In this document: one piece after another, positions 36,147-47,403 of the stretch
How the letters are laid out: each line of letters begins with the position of its first letter
How positions within the stretch are numbered: position 1 is the stretch's first letter
Assembly: GCF_964204865.1 (NCBI RefSeq)
Contig: NC_135254.1
Location: 17,427,001 to 17,491,000, forward strand
Direction of reading: 5' to 3'
From: Styela clava
Taxonomy: Eukaryota; Chordata; Ascidiacea; Stolidobranchia; Styelidae
Length of the DNA: 64,000 nt
The notes under the pieces: generated by a model
Databases searched by the model: none
Seen by the model: the letters and a program-made list of their open reading frames with translations, nothing else
Told to the model about the DNA's origin: nothing
Program-made: the position numbers and the translations under genes

Positions 36147-36470
36147 TATTGATTTCCAACCTTTTTGGTGAAGAGAACCCCAACGAAACATTCCGGATGC
36201 TCGAGGTGCCCCGATACATTAGTTCAATTTTCGAATTATTTGAACTATAAATATATATAGAGCAAACCCAACACTGGCATAACAAAGTTAAAGTGTTGAA
36301 AGTTTAATAACAGTGGCAAAACTAATAGGAATTTTATTATATTCAAACAATATACAAATGATTGTCGACTATCGGGTTTAAATAGAAACTTGCGGAACCC
36401 CGGGACTATACCGGCGAAACCCTAAGTTGCCGCGTAATCCCGGTTGTAAAACACCAATCTAACCATTGAA
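36147..36470. mobile_element. hAT-like element in intron 3 of copy 1
   Basis: It starts ATTGATTTCCAACCTTTTTGG with GAACCCCAACGAAACATTCC, and ends with GGAACCCCGGGACTATACCGGCG...AACACCAATC. The same element is at about 41860-42147 in copy 2 and missing from copies 3 and 4. It therefore predates the copy 1/2 duplication but follows the split from 3/4. Confidence 0.55.
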
Positions 36471-38633
36471 AAGTTCACAAATCCTATCGGAATTGGTGCA
36501 AAAATACTCACGTTCAGTTTCCCATTTGTTGGTACACTCTGCTGTCGGGGATGCTTCCATTTGTGCTAAAAATAAACTGTATTAGTAAATAGAAAAAATC
36601 AACTCATGAATGATATGAGGATATATTTATATGTAGGGCAATTTAGTGATAGCCGATGCATTACTACTATTTGCATACGATTGATATCAATTTAGAAAGC
36701 TTACTTCAATGTCTTGCTTGGCATCTTCATGCTATTACCAAGTTTACACTGAATTGCTAATACATTATTACTATTCTAATAGTCATACATTTTTAAATGA
36801 GGAATTTACCTGATTCTTCAAGTTTTTCCAATCTAGCACTGAGAGTATGTATTTCTGAAATAAAGAAAAGATTTGGATTAAATATATCCTATGTTTTATT
36901 ATAAATTACCAGATTATGTGAAAGAAAGATAGGCCATAAAATCATGGATATTATCCATATCTTATCATTTCTAAAATATCAACAATACATTATTTTTGTT
37001 TAACTCCTCGATGAACGAAATACATCCAAGCACTAAAACATTGAATACGGTTTAATGAAATAATGAAAACAACATCATTCAGAGAATTCATTCGAAGCTT
37101 ATATGTATGATATTTCACTCACGCTCATTGACTTTTCTTGATATTGTTTCATCAACCCTGGAATAATCTACTACACCACTTTCTCCTTTATTTCCACGCT
37201 GTCCAGCGGCGCCCATGTCTCCTTTGGGTCCTCTCTTCCCGGGTACACCATGATTTCTTACTGAAATCGGCAATGGTGTATCGTGGCATATGCTTTGAAA
37301 CACATTATTCAACCTTTGGCACGTCTGCTGGCGTGATATAGTGTCCTGACAAACACCAAAATTCGCCAGAAGCAACAAGCCACTGATGAGTGTAACAAAT
37401 TTTGATTGCGTGAATTTTTGCTAATCTATATATATATATATATATATAATAGAAATATTGATTATTACCTTGGGGACTTATGGCACTCGAAATTATTTTC
37501 TAGCGAAAACAATAATCCCAACAACAGCAAGAATTCAGCGAGGGGAAAAATAGTTGTTTCTCAATCACTCATAATTGTTCTACTGTAGCATGGGTAAGCA
37601 AAAAAGTCTTCTCTACATATTATTGTATTTAAAAAACTGTTTCTACTCCAGTTTTAGTCCCATCTGTGGGTCATATGGACGCCGTGACTACAGAGAATAA
37701 TTTTATCAATGTTGGAATCTATGTAGCGTTGGCGCGCTTCATAAAACATCGCGCAAGAAGTGATGGAATTATCGTAAGCTGTGGATTGTTACTTACGGTT
37801 CCAAATGAATGGTGGCGCAAACAGGGCGCGGCAAGCTGAGCGTCGTGCGGTTTAATAGTTCATAACTATACTATACAAGTGAATGATGCATGTACTTGGC
37901 AGCGTTTTTGTGCAACCATGGAAAAACTGATGTACAAAAACCAGACTACCCATATTAGGTAGTACTTCCCCTTACTTGTTAGAATTAGATAATAGAGAGC
38001 TGGGTGAGAAGTCATGCTTCAAAATTTTCAACATGAAAAGTAAAAAAAAATAGAAAGTAACACTCGTTGAACGAATGTTAAGTACACAAATGAAAACTAG
38101 CACTGACTACCGCAGAGAATAAAATAGCGCTCGTGACCGTGAACAAAATCGATGTAATAATGGCGTGTTTCAAAAACTATCTTTCAATGGGCGGGTCACA
38201 TGTTATATCTTTATCACGGGATAAACGACTGTTGCTCATAGATAGTTAATTAATCAATGTCTGCGTCAATCTGAAACTTGCTGTTGCATCTTTTCGTCGC
38301 CAAACTTTGGCAAGCGGTATTATGTGTTTGTGATGTAACAGTGACGTCATTTTTGAATAACATAGTCAAGTGAGAATCAGGAATGACACATGCAAAAATG
38401 TCCCTGTCGAGAATAACAACAGTAAATTCACCATATCGTTAGAGATTTGCGAGGTTGCTTGGTGGAGAACGCTATGACCTAGCACCTACGAGTTACGTTA
38501 ACCACCACGTGAAGACAACAAAAGTCCAGCAGTCGTTTGTCACATAATTATTTTCCACGGGGTCCGAGTCTGCGGAAATATAATTGTTCATGGATTGACC
38601 AAAATATGATCCTCTAACATGTTCTAATTTTAG

Positions 38634-38856
38634 ACTGATGATGACGCTCCATATAGTTTCAATCAAACATTTGTCCTCCGTGCAGTTGGAAGTTTATACG
38701 CAATATCAACTGAAATATTTCGACTTAGTCTTCAACACCAATCTCAATTACGAGAAAAATCATTGCAAAAAGATATATCCACCAGTCTTATTTACCCACT
38801 TGATTAAACTTATACATATATCCAAATGTCGGATCATTTTGTTTAAATATGAATAA
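38634..38856 (+). pseudogene. Duplicated last exon of NTF2
   Basis: The block from the acceptor TAATTTTAG through the exon copies the NTF2 last exon (31472-31582). It reads TDDDAPYSFNQTFVLRAVGS then LYAISTEIFRLSL. The ordinary stop after LHQA is lost (LQHQSQL...), and the frame would run 36 or so codons further to a TAA at 38820. Changes at G-F (HGF to YSF) and V-E-S make it unlikely to be functional. No NTF2 exons 1-3 accompany it. An AATAAA lies at 38852. Confidence 0.85.
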
Positions 38857-40837
38857 AGACAGTATCTTATGTGATGCCTATTTTTTAATTCATTCCTATT
38901 AATCGAGACAGAGCATGTCGCAACTTCATCACTTGAATGTTATTATTACTGTGAAATATATTCCGAACTTCTGATGACTAAATGTCACAATATTCCAGTG
39001 AACAATTTATGATCCCCTCAAGGCCAAATAGTTATCAATATGGATGGGAACGAAACATTAGAGCCGTGTCTTATTCACGACTGATAGTGATATTTGAGCG
39101 GTACCCAGTTTTGGTTTTCAAATGCAAATAGTTAAACGATGTTTCGTTGAGAATTTTGTAATACCTAAAAATTCTTCATGGCCCACGAAATTAATGCAAA
39201 AAACATACCAACATTTGAATTAAACGTAAATATTAATGATAAAATTGGCCTCAAATCAATCTAACAATAAATAAACCATTGCAGTATACAGTTACTGGAA
39301 ACAATGCTGCTGAAGCTTCTACCTAAGTGATACAACTGCTGATTTTAAAATTTCAGCTGTTCCCTCTAACTGTTACTCTTTATACGTTTACAGCCATGAC
39401 TGTTGAAATGAAATGGTAAGTTTGTTTTCAGCAGGGTTACCAACCGTCCTTTATTTCAAAATACAATCTTTTAATTGAGCTCTTTTCTTCTTGTTTTTTA
39501 ATGAAATTATAAACTATATAAAGGATGCTAGTTGCCTTTTATTTATAGAATCGCCTTTATTCTGAGAGTTGCAAAACATTCAAAAGTGAATAAAATAATT
39601 ACTATATAGTATACACTAAACAATCGTGTGCCTCAGTAGTTCGTTCCAGGTGCGGGAGATTTATACGTTAATCAAGTTTAGTTGAGTTGTTGCCAGTGAC
39701 GAGCAGCATAGTAACATTCATTTCATCACCATATTATGTAAATTAGATAAAACAGCCATTTACAAAAAAAAAGCAAAACATCATTCAGGACGGGTAAAAG
39801 GGAGTTATCACAGAAAACTGCAAAAGTTATCGAAGCTTTGATATGGCGGTTTGGTGTATTGTTGTCTTACTAGACCTGATAAAGAATAACTTAAATAGCA
39901 GAATTAAACACATGATTGTTCTTCATCTATTCATATATGATTAGAGAGATGATTTTTCAATTGTTCGAGTAAATATTGTGAGCGATTCGTGCTCAATGCG
40001 CGATGGAACATTTACGCAAATACAAAATCCCTGTAATTTATTTGAATTTTGGACTGAAAATCACATGTGACATCATGATAACATGACGAGTTCCATTGGC
40101 AACTTATAGCAGAGTAGCTTTTACGAATGGTTGATGTTGACGGAACAGATGAATTTCGCAGTTGGAATCGAATATATCTGTCGGAAATTGCATATTTGTT
40201 TCCTGAATTGAGTGAAATAATTACATTTCATGCACAGAAAAGTTTCTATTATTGTACATAGAACTATACTAGTTGGGAATAAGGATAAATATATATATGG
40301 GCCCATTTGCCATTTGAACGATCCGCCATTTATACAGTAATTTCGATTTTTACAGCGTCGACGCGATGCGTGTACTGCTTTTTACTTACAATACAATTTT
40401 CTGTTAAGACAAGTTGGTGACGAAGTGAATCGTGTTTCTAAATACTGTAGTTGTTGTTACTTTTGCTGTTATGCGACTTTTTAGCTACAAAAAATTCTAG
40501 GTAACTAATAAACAATCAATCTTCATCGCTCAAGTCACGGATGCGACGGATTGATTTTAATTTTGCGAACTCGGTGCTCAGCAACATTTCCGTGTGTTCA
40601 TATGCTACCGGTACTGTGGCTAGTTCCAATATCTACGTTTCCATATATTCGAGCATTAATAAGTTGTAAATATGATATAAGAAAATAGAACGAAAATGCA
40701 AGGTAAAAATACGTTCAACAATAACAATGTATACATGGCTTGTAGAACTCAAAGATGTACAAATCCTGAAGAATCGTTACACAAATTGGCAACATAGAAT
40801 AACATAACTGGATGTTATAACAGGCTGTAATTCAGGT

Positions 40838-43579
40838 TTATCTGATTATCATGTAGACTGCATTTGTCCCAGCAGCTCCTTCCCCGTCTTGGGCGCAGGC
40901 AGTTGATGACCCATATTTGCCATATACTTTGTGAGCGTTGGCTGATGTTGCACACCTAAAAATAAGAAAAATCATATATTATACAAAAAAAGTGTTTTCC
41001 TCGTGTTCATAGAAGAAATGTAGAATTTGTGTGAGGGAGAAGGGGTAAGAATTTATTTATGTTTCAATAATGAAAAATATTTTGACCAAAACTTATTTCA
41101 CATAAGATCATCATTATTAGCTATAAAGACGAAATTCGAATTTATCACCGATTATTTGGAGATATATATCTTGATAAAAACTACAAAATTTGAATACTTC
41201 ACAACTAAACTAAAAGTTAAATTAGATATATTGTGCCTAAATAGAATCAATTGAGCAACAGAAAAATTCTGAGAGTATCAAATTCAATTCTTCACGGCGA
41301 TGCTACATTTTGGTTTTAACGAATATGACTATACGCTAGAGGTTTTAGCAAAATGCCTACTAACTGCGAGATGTACAGTATGTAAAAATATACTATTGTA
41401 ATAAATTAGATCAATAGTTCGCAACCATTTTTAATCAATTCCCACCTCACCCATTTTGGAATTACTCATTCCTCCCTAACTTTGCATAAAAACTACTTTA
41501 ATATTTCCATATTTAGTGAATATTAGCGACTAAGCGAATCACATTCACGATTTTGTACAGTGAACAAATTCTACATTACCATCCACCATCTTGCAGCACG
41601 AATACTCTATATCCCAAGCACCAAGCAACCTTTGCACATTTTTCTATCGCATTGGTTCTGTGACGATAAAATTCCGTAACAGTCGGAAATCTCCCTTCAA
41701 CTGGCGTCACAATACGATTACCCTGCGACGGAGTTTCTTCTTTGTAACAGCCGATATACATGTAATCCGCAACTAATAAAAAAATGTTGGTTGGAAAAAA
41801 TAGATAGAAAAAACTTCCGAAATAGCGTATATGTATATATATATATAAGATCAATTTTCGGTGATACGGAATCCCAATGAAACATTCCAGAGACCCGCGG
41901 TAGCTTACCCCAGTACATAAGTTCACTTGTCTTTTATTATCTGAATTATATAAATTATTAATGTATATATATAAAGCAAACCCAATAGTGGCAAAAAAAA
42001 TAGATATTTGATTATATTTAAACAAAATACATATACATGATTTTCGACCATCGGATTTAAATGGAAACCTGTGGAACCCCGGTACTGTACCGGCGAAACC
42101 GTAGGTTGCCGCGTAATCCCGGTTGAAAAACACCGATCTAACCATTGAAAGATTCACAAATCTTATCCGAATTGATTCAAAAATACTTACGTTCAGTGTC
42201 CCATTTGTTGGTACACTCAGCTGTCGGGGATGCTTCAGTTTGTCCTAAAAACAAGAGAGCTATGCTCAAATATATGGACACGTAGGACACCCAATGGCAA
42301 TAATTTTGATGACGTCATAGCGAAAAAAAAAGTAATAGCCTTCTGGAGAAAAATTTTATCTTCAACCACTGAAAATATCAAAGCAATTGGTCCAGTATTC
42401 GAAGAGAAAAGCGATTTTTTAAAAATGGAGACGGAGACAAATAACAACAAGAGAGCTATGCTCAAATATATGGACACGTAGGACACCCAGTGGCAATTAT
42501 TTTGATGACGTCATAGCGAAAAAAAAAAGTAATAGCCTTCTGGAGAAAAATTTTATCTTTAACCACTGAAAATATCAAAGCAATTGGTCCAGTATTCGAA
42601 GAGAAAAGCGATTTTTTAAAAATGGAGACGGAGACAAATAACAATAACAACAAAATTTTGAAACGATCGTTATGGCCACTAAACGTGTCCAATAAAAGAA
42701 ATGTATTAGAATTTCGATGATAATCACAAAGTTATTCCCGCTCAATAGAAACTTATATATATACTTGGTTTCAAACCTTAGCCAATCAAAAGAATCAACT
42801 TTTATAAACAAAATGAGGAGATGTGTAATATGTTAATTTAGAGGTATCCGATGCAATACTTCTATTTGCATAGGATTGATATCAATTTAAAAAGCTTACT
42901 TCAATGTCTTGCTCAGCATCTTTAACATGCTAAATAACTAATACGTTAATTTTCCAGTCATACATTTTTAGATGGGGAATTTACCTGACTCTTCAAGTTT
43001 TTCCAGTCTAGCATTGAGGGTATGTATTTCTAAAATAAAGAGAAGATTTGGATTAAATATATCCCATGTTTTCCTATAAATTACCAGATTATGTAAAAGA
43101 AAATAGACCATAAAGTCATGGACATTATTCATATCTTATCATTCCTAAAATATCAACAATACATTATTTTTGTTAAACTCCATGAACGAAACACAACCAA
43201 GCACTAAAATATTGCATACGGTTCATTAAATTAATGAAAACAACATCATTCAGAGACCTCATTTTTAGCTTATATGTATGATATTTCACTCACGCTCATT
43301 GAATCTTCTCGATATTGTTTCATTAACTCTGGAATAATCTACTACACCACTGTCTCCTTTATTTCCACGCTGTCCAGTGGCGCCCATGTTTCCTTTGGGT
43401 CCTCTCTTCCCGGGTATACCTTGATTTCTCGCCGAAATTGGCAATGGTGTATCGTGGCATATGCTTTGAAACACATTATTCAACCTTTGACACGTCTGTT
43501 GGCGTGATATAGTGTCCTGACAAAACCCGAAATTTGCCAGAAGCAACAAGCCAGTGAGATTAACTAATTGTAAATGCAT
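40838..43579 (-). CDS. Secreted collagen-like protein with C-terminal cysteine domain, intact copy 2
   Basis: Five exons: 43294-43579, 42985-43029, 42191-42244, 41580-41772 and 40838-40955. Donors are GTGAGT, GTAAAT, GTAAGT and GTAATG, all acceptors end in AG, and the total is 696 nt (231 residues plus stop). Residues 1-20 are a signal peptide (MHLQLVNLTGLLLLANFGFC). A short segment with two Cys (QQTCQRLNNVFQSICHD) follows, then eight Gly-X-Y triplets rich in Lys/Arg (GIPGKRGPKGNMGATG...). Next come an N-E-T glycosylation site and a short coiled coil (IHTLNARLEKLEES). The C-terminal domain runs MYIGCYKE..., NAIEKCAKVAWCLGY, GGWCATSANAHKVYGKYGSS, then NAVYMIIR. Signal, collagen, coil and globular head suggest a secreted trimer, as in defence collagens; ligand unknown. 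Exon 4 alone appears to stop after GGW, but that point is a splice donor. Confidence 0.85.
41860..42147. mobile_element. hAT-like element in intron 3 of copy 2
   Basis: Paralogue of the element at 36147-36470. It contains GGAATCCCAATGAAACATTCC and GGAACCCCGGTACTGTACCGGCG, ending in AACACCGATC. Its left terminus is more damaged than in copy 1. Confidence 0.5.
42251..42650. repeat. 196-bp tandem duplication of a dispersed repeat, abutting exon 3
   Basis: GAGAGCTATGCTCAAATATA begins at 42255 and again at 42451, and the two units are nearly identical through GAAGAGAAAAGCGATTTTTT. Related single copies lie at about 48669-48870 and 44500-44700. The repeat begins only 6 bp from the acceptor of exon 3 in copy 2, so it supplies that acceptor's pyrimidine tract on the minus strand. 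The ORFs at 42230-42692 are products of this duplication. Confidence 0.85.
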
Positions 43580-44400
43580 GACTGTTTGGTAATCTATTCT
43601 ATATATATTAATATTGAACATTACTTCAGAGACTCGTGGCACTCGAAATTATTTTCTATTTGCAATAACAATCAGCCCAGCCAAACAACAGCAGGAATTC
43701 AAGCGAGACGAAAAACAAGTTCCCATAGTTGTTCGTAGCCAGACTAAGCATAAAAAATTGCTTTACATCTTATAATAGTTAAAAAAAAAAAATTTTTCTA
43801 TAGTTTTATCCCATCTGTGGGTCATATAGACGCCGTACCCACAGAGAATACTTTCATTGATGTCAAAATGTTGCGTTCGCACGTTTTAAAAAAACATCGC
43901 GCAACAATGATAAAATTGATGTAAGCTGTAAATATTTACTTACGGTTCCAAATGAATAGCGGCGCAGGCAGGGCGCGGCAAACTTGGCGTCGTTCGGCTT
44001 ACTAGTTTATACTATGAGGTTCAAGTGAACGATGCTATTAGATGCACTTGACAGAGTTTTTGTGCAACCGTCCAAAAAAACTGATATACAAAAACCAGAC
44101 TAACCATATTAGGTAGTATTTCCCTTTAGCTGGAATAAATAATAGAGAGATGGGTAGGAAGTCATGCGTCAAAAACGGACTTTTTTGGCCAAAGTTTTCG
44201 ACATAGAAAGTACGATGACACACGGTAACGCATAAGACCTTGAACAAAGTCGATGTAATATTGGCTTGTTTCAAAAACTACCGTTAAATAATAGAACCAA
44301 AGATGGCGAATATATTTTAATTAGTGGGCCAAATGTTATATCTTCATCACGGGATAAACGACTGCTGCTTATATATAATTAATCAATGTCTGCATCAACT

Positions 44401-45236
44401 TTCTGTTGCATCTTCAAAACCGATGACAACCTTGACGTAATAACAACTGAATTCACACGAAGAAATATATAACAGCAAAATTTTAAATGAAATATTGGAT
44501 CTCATAGAATTTATAGGAAATTTAGGAACAAATAAATGTATTAGCCTTCTAGCGACAACAACAATCTTCAACCACTGAAATTTGGTCCAGTAGTCGGGAA
44601 GAAAAGTCAATTTTTCATAACCAGGGGGAAAATGCTAACAAAAAGAGCAACAACAACATGATAACAAAACAACCCATAGGCCTATTTCGAGTCCAATAAT
44701 AATAATAATAAAGAGCAATGCTCAAATAAATGAACACGAAAGCGAAGTATTGCGGGAATCGGTATCCAATTTTTCGTAACACCTGTACGAAAGCGTAGTC
44801 TTCGCTACCTCGACTAACCCCAGAGCCCATCCGCAGAAGATTCAGTCCCCAATTTGTCATTCATTTTTAATTGTGATGACAACCGTCAAATAATAACCTT
44901 TCTCCGTTGCTAAGGATTCAACCCAAATTCAAATTTTCAGTTATTAAAGATGGAAGTAGTCACTAAATACTATTACTTGAAAAATTTCTATATCATATTT
45001 CGCCCAACTTTTGCTTTTTATTTTAAAATTCGTGTGAGCACCTTTTTTAATCAAGCGTGACCGCCGAAGTCACGGTTGGTGATGTTGCGAACTTAGTGAT
45101 CAGGCACATTCCGTGTCGGTGGAATGGGATACATGCACTGCGAATAATAATACAGGATAGAAAATCATTCAGTATAATCTTGGTTTATGAAAATCAAAGA
45201 TCTGCAAACCCTGCAATATCGTTACACAACTTACAC
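44401..45236. other. Inter-unit spacer with repeat fragments
   Basis: It holds a degenerate copy of the CAAGCAATTGGTCCAGTA-type repeat (about 44500-44700), an (AAT)n-like run at about 44697-44712, and a block at 45057-45150 (CCGCCGAAGTCACGG..GATG..GCGAACTTAGTG) related to 34118-34160 and 40530-40580. No gene is seen. Confidence 0.4.
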
Positions 45237-45560
45237 TGACTCGGTGGTTCGTGCATCGTTCTGAGTGTTAGGAACATGCCTACCATTAGACCTTGCGCGG
45301 GTTGGAAGTTCGTGGGAATAATTAAGTACGAGAGGGTCGCTGATCTTTTCGCCGTCGTTGGGTGCCCACGTAATCGCTGATCAGTTACGACTTCTCTCAC
45401 TATCAAGTCTGCATCTGAAACGAATAACTGGTTAACTATTCCTATACCCGACATTGAGTGGTAACCGGACAAAAATTCCCATACCCGACATGGAGCGGTA
45501 ACCGGCCGCGGTTAGCCACGTAATTATGATCAAGCCGTCATCGTTCTCTCCCGGTAAAAT
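45237..45560 (+). mobile_element. SINE-like element with degenerate tRNA head
   Basis: The head ACTCGGTGGTTCGTGCATCG then TTCTGAGTGTTAGGAAC resembles the head of the minus-strand SINE at 16765-17022 (GTGTGGCTCATCGTTCTAAG then TGTCAGGAA). A weak B-box-like GGTTGGAAGTTCG follows. It then carries an imperfect 36-bp tandem duplication (CATACCCGACATKGAGYGGTAACCGG). Part of its body recurs at about 52505-52620 in unit 4 and at about 57780-57860. Confidence 0.45.
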
Positions 45561-45962
45561 ACGGTAATCCTAACTCAAATTACCAAAACTCGGTGTTACA
45601 TCAAGCTGTAGTTTTATTTTATCCAATTATCATATACACTGCATTTGTCATACCACCTCCTTCTCCGTCTTGGGCGCAGGTAAGTAATGACCCATATTTG
45701 CCATATATTTTGTGAGCATTGGCGGATGTTGCACACCTGAAAATGAGTTGAACTGAACAACCAGGGATTATCCTGTATTATATAACAAATTTTTTCAAAA
45801 AACTTTAATCTTTATCGCCGAAGATTTGGCGAAAACGCTATAAATACCGCAAATTATGGGAAATTTCTTCGACAATTAAATTGCATTTATTATATTGTGC
45901 CTAAAAAAAACTGATTAAGCAATGAAATAATTTTGAGGGTATGAGGTTGAGTCGTTTATAAC

Positions 45963-47403
45963 CAGGGTTGTCCAAAACGAATCGAATATTCGAATGTATT
46001 CGAATATCAAAGTATTCGAATACCTTTTTGGCTGATTTTCGAATAATTCCGAATAGTAGCCACTTTTCGCCGTAAACGTGGTGTTTCGTTTTACGAGAAT
46101 CTTCAAACGACTTTTTACGCTGTCTTACGTATTGTAATGACGATGAAATAGAATCGGCACTTTGATTGTTTATATTCTGTGCGACCTGACGTCGCATAGC
46201 GTTGCGACACATTTGCACGTTTGCGTGGGTGGACATTGCCGAAATGTGTCTACTAGGCTTCTAATTTACAAATTCATTTCCATTACGTCGAAAAATTGAC
46301 AATTACCGTATTTCCCGGCTAATAAGTCGCTTTTCTAGGCCACCGAGATAAAGCGATTTGTGACCCTTTCGTTTTGCCGATTCAGCAGAACACGACAGGA
46401 AAACACAGCTGTGAAATAACCAGTGGACATACAGTGTAATTACTTATCACATTCCAAAATTATTTCAACATTCGGGTTAATAGGTTGTCCAAAATGATTG
46501 TCGCTTTACAACTTAAATTTATTAGATTCGAATATTTTGCGCAGCACAAAATCATCCTAGTAAAAAGTCCATACTTTTAAGTACAAACCAATGGCAACCA
46601 TTATCCAAATTAGTTCCCAAGAGTGGGATAAAGTATAAATTCTTTTTCCGACTTGTGACAATTTTTCGTGAGCACGAAAATAAGAATCAAAAACTAATTA
46701 TATTCGGCACAATATCACGGCAATCTGTGGACATAAATTGTGTGGCAAAACCCCCGATTAATATTAATTTTTGATTCCTATTTTCGAATTTTCCAAAATA
46801 CAACGGTGATCTGTGGAATGTGTGGAAACTACCCGATTATAAATAGTTTTTGATTCCTATTTTCATATTCATAAAATAATAAAAGTATTATTACTCAAAC
46901 ATACAACGGCGATCTTCGGACTTAAAATGTGTGGTAAAGTTCCCGAATATAATTAATTTTTGATTCGTATTTTTGTAAACACGAAAAAGTTGTCACAAGT
47001 CGGAAAAATAACTCATACTTTATCCCACTTTTTGGCAAATAATTTGGATAATGGTTGGTATTTAAAAGTATGGGCGTTTTACTAGGATGATTTTGTGTTG
47101 CGCAAATATTTAAATCCATCACCGATACCACTATTGCCGTATTAATTAATTCTGTTAACATGACTCATGGAATATAAAATATATACTGCAATAATCTGCA
47201 AATATGAAATGCCTGGTAATATAGCTAGGTTGTAACTTGTAGATAGCAGTTATTCCATTACTTATTGTATGGAAATTCCTACATACATTTAGATAAGCTT
47301 CAATTAATGGATTTTATTTTCAAAGTATTCGAAATTTCATATTCGAAAAAAATAATTTCGAATGTATTCGAAATAGTGAACTATTCGGTTTTGGCCATCC
47401 CTG
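45963..47403. mobile_element. hAT element with TATTCGAA-repeat ends, in intron 4 of copy 3
   Basis: The ends CAGGGTTGTCCAAAACGAAT and ATTCGGTTTTGGCCATCCCTG are inverted repeats. TTTATAAC flanks both sides exactly (45955-45962 and 47404-47411). ATTCGAAT motifs recur inside both ends. An internal inverted repeat (about 46530-46710 against 46950-47120) makes it a foldback structure. No transposase is visible. The paralogous site in unit 4 (about 52816, CTTCATAACAATG) is empty, so it inserted after the duplication. Confidence 0.93.
46530..47120. repeat. Internal inverted repeat of the hAT at 45963
   Basis: The left arm contains CATCCTAGTAAAA, CAACCATTATCCAAAT, GTGGGATAAAGTAT and TTCCGACTTGTGACAA. 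The right arm contains the inverse of each in reverse order. The centre holds three near-repeats of ACAACGGYGATCTKYGGA-type sequence (near 46710, 46800 and 46903). A stem of about 170 bp could form. Confidence 0.8.

Larger units (their letters stand above)
34421..37411 (-). pseudogene. Collagen-like/cysteine-domain secreted protein, copy 1, broken
   Basis: Exons by comparison with copy 2: 37123-37411, 36810-36854, 36512-36565, 35633-35825 and 34421-34538. Two independent lesions are visible. The start codon is ACG (37411-37409) with an in-frame TAG four codons upstream and no other ATG before the signal peptide (LISGLLLLANFGVCQD). The acceptor of exon 5 reads TTTTCTG instead of TTTTCAG (T in place of A at 34540), so the last exon cannot be joined normally. 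The remaining frame is open, with eight Gly-X-Y triplets (GVPGKRGPKGDMGAAG...), coiled coil LSARLEKLEES and domain MYIGCYKEETPW. Exon 5 still encodes ATSANAHKVYGKYGSSTAC. Non-AUG initiation or read-through into GGW-stop would be the only escape. Confidence 0.85.
31228..38390. repeat. Segmental duplication, unit 1
   Basis: It is collinear with unit 2 (38391-44400). Matches include the pre-exon block at 31228-31480 versus 38400-38640, the NTF2 last exon, 32690-34560 versus 39100-40960, the whole collagen-like gene, and its upstream block (GGTTCCAAATGAAT...GGGCGCGGCAA, about 37797 versus 43945; ACGGGATAAACGACTG, about 38215 versus 44350). The left breakpoint falls inside the third NTF2 intron. 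Boundaries are estimates by eye. Confidence 0.7.
38391..44400. repeat. Segmental duplication, unit 2
   Basis: Paralogue of unit 1, holding the NTF2 last-exon copy at its left and the intact collagen-like gene (40838-43579). Differences from unit 1 are scattered substitutions and small indels plus insertions specific to one unit, for example the hAT at 31809 only in unit 1 and the 196-bp tandem duplication at 42251 only in unit 2. Confidence 0.7.

Noticed and set aside
43286-43642. Longer start for copy 2 (upstream Met giving 21 extra residues)
   Set aside because: The extra residues are not shared by the other copies and would bury the signal peptide. The ATG at 43579 aligns with copies 3 and 4.
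44038-44274. Minus-strand ORF upstream of copy 2 as an extra exon
   Set aside because: It is AT-rich, and the paralogous place upstream of copy 1 is not open in the same frame.
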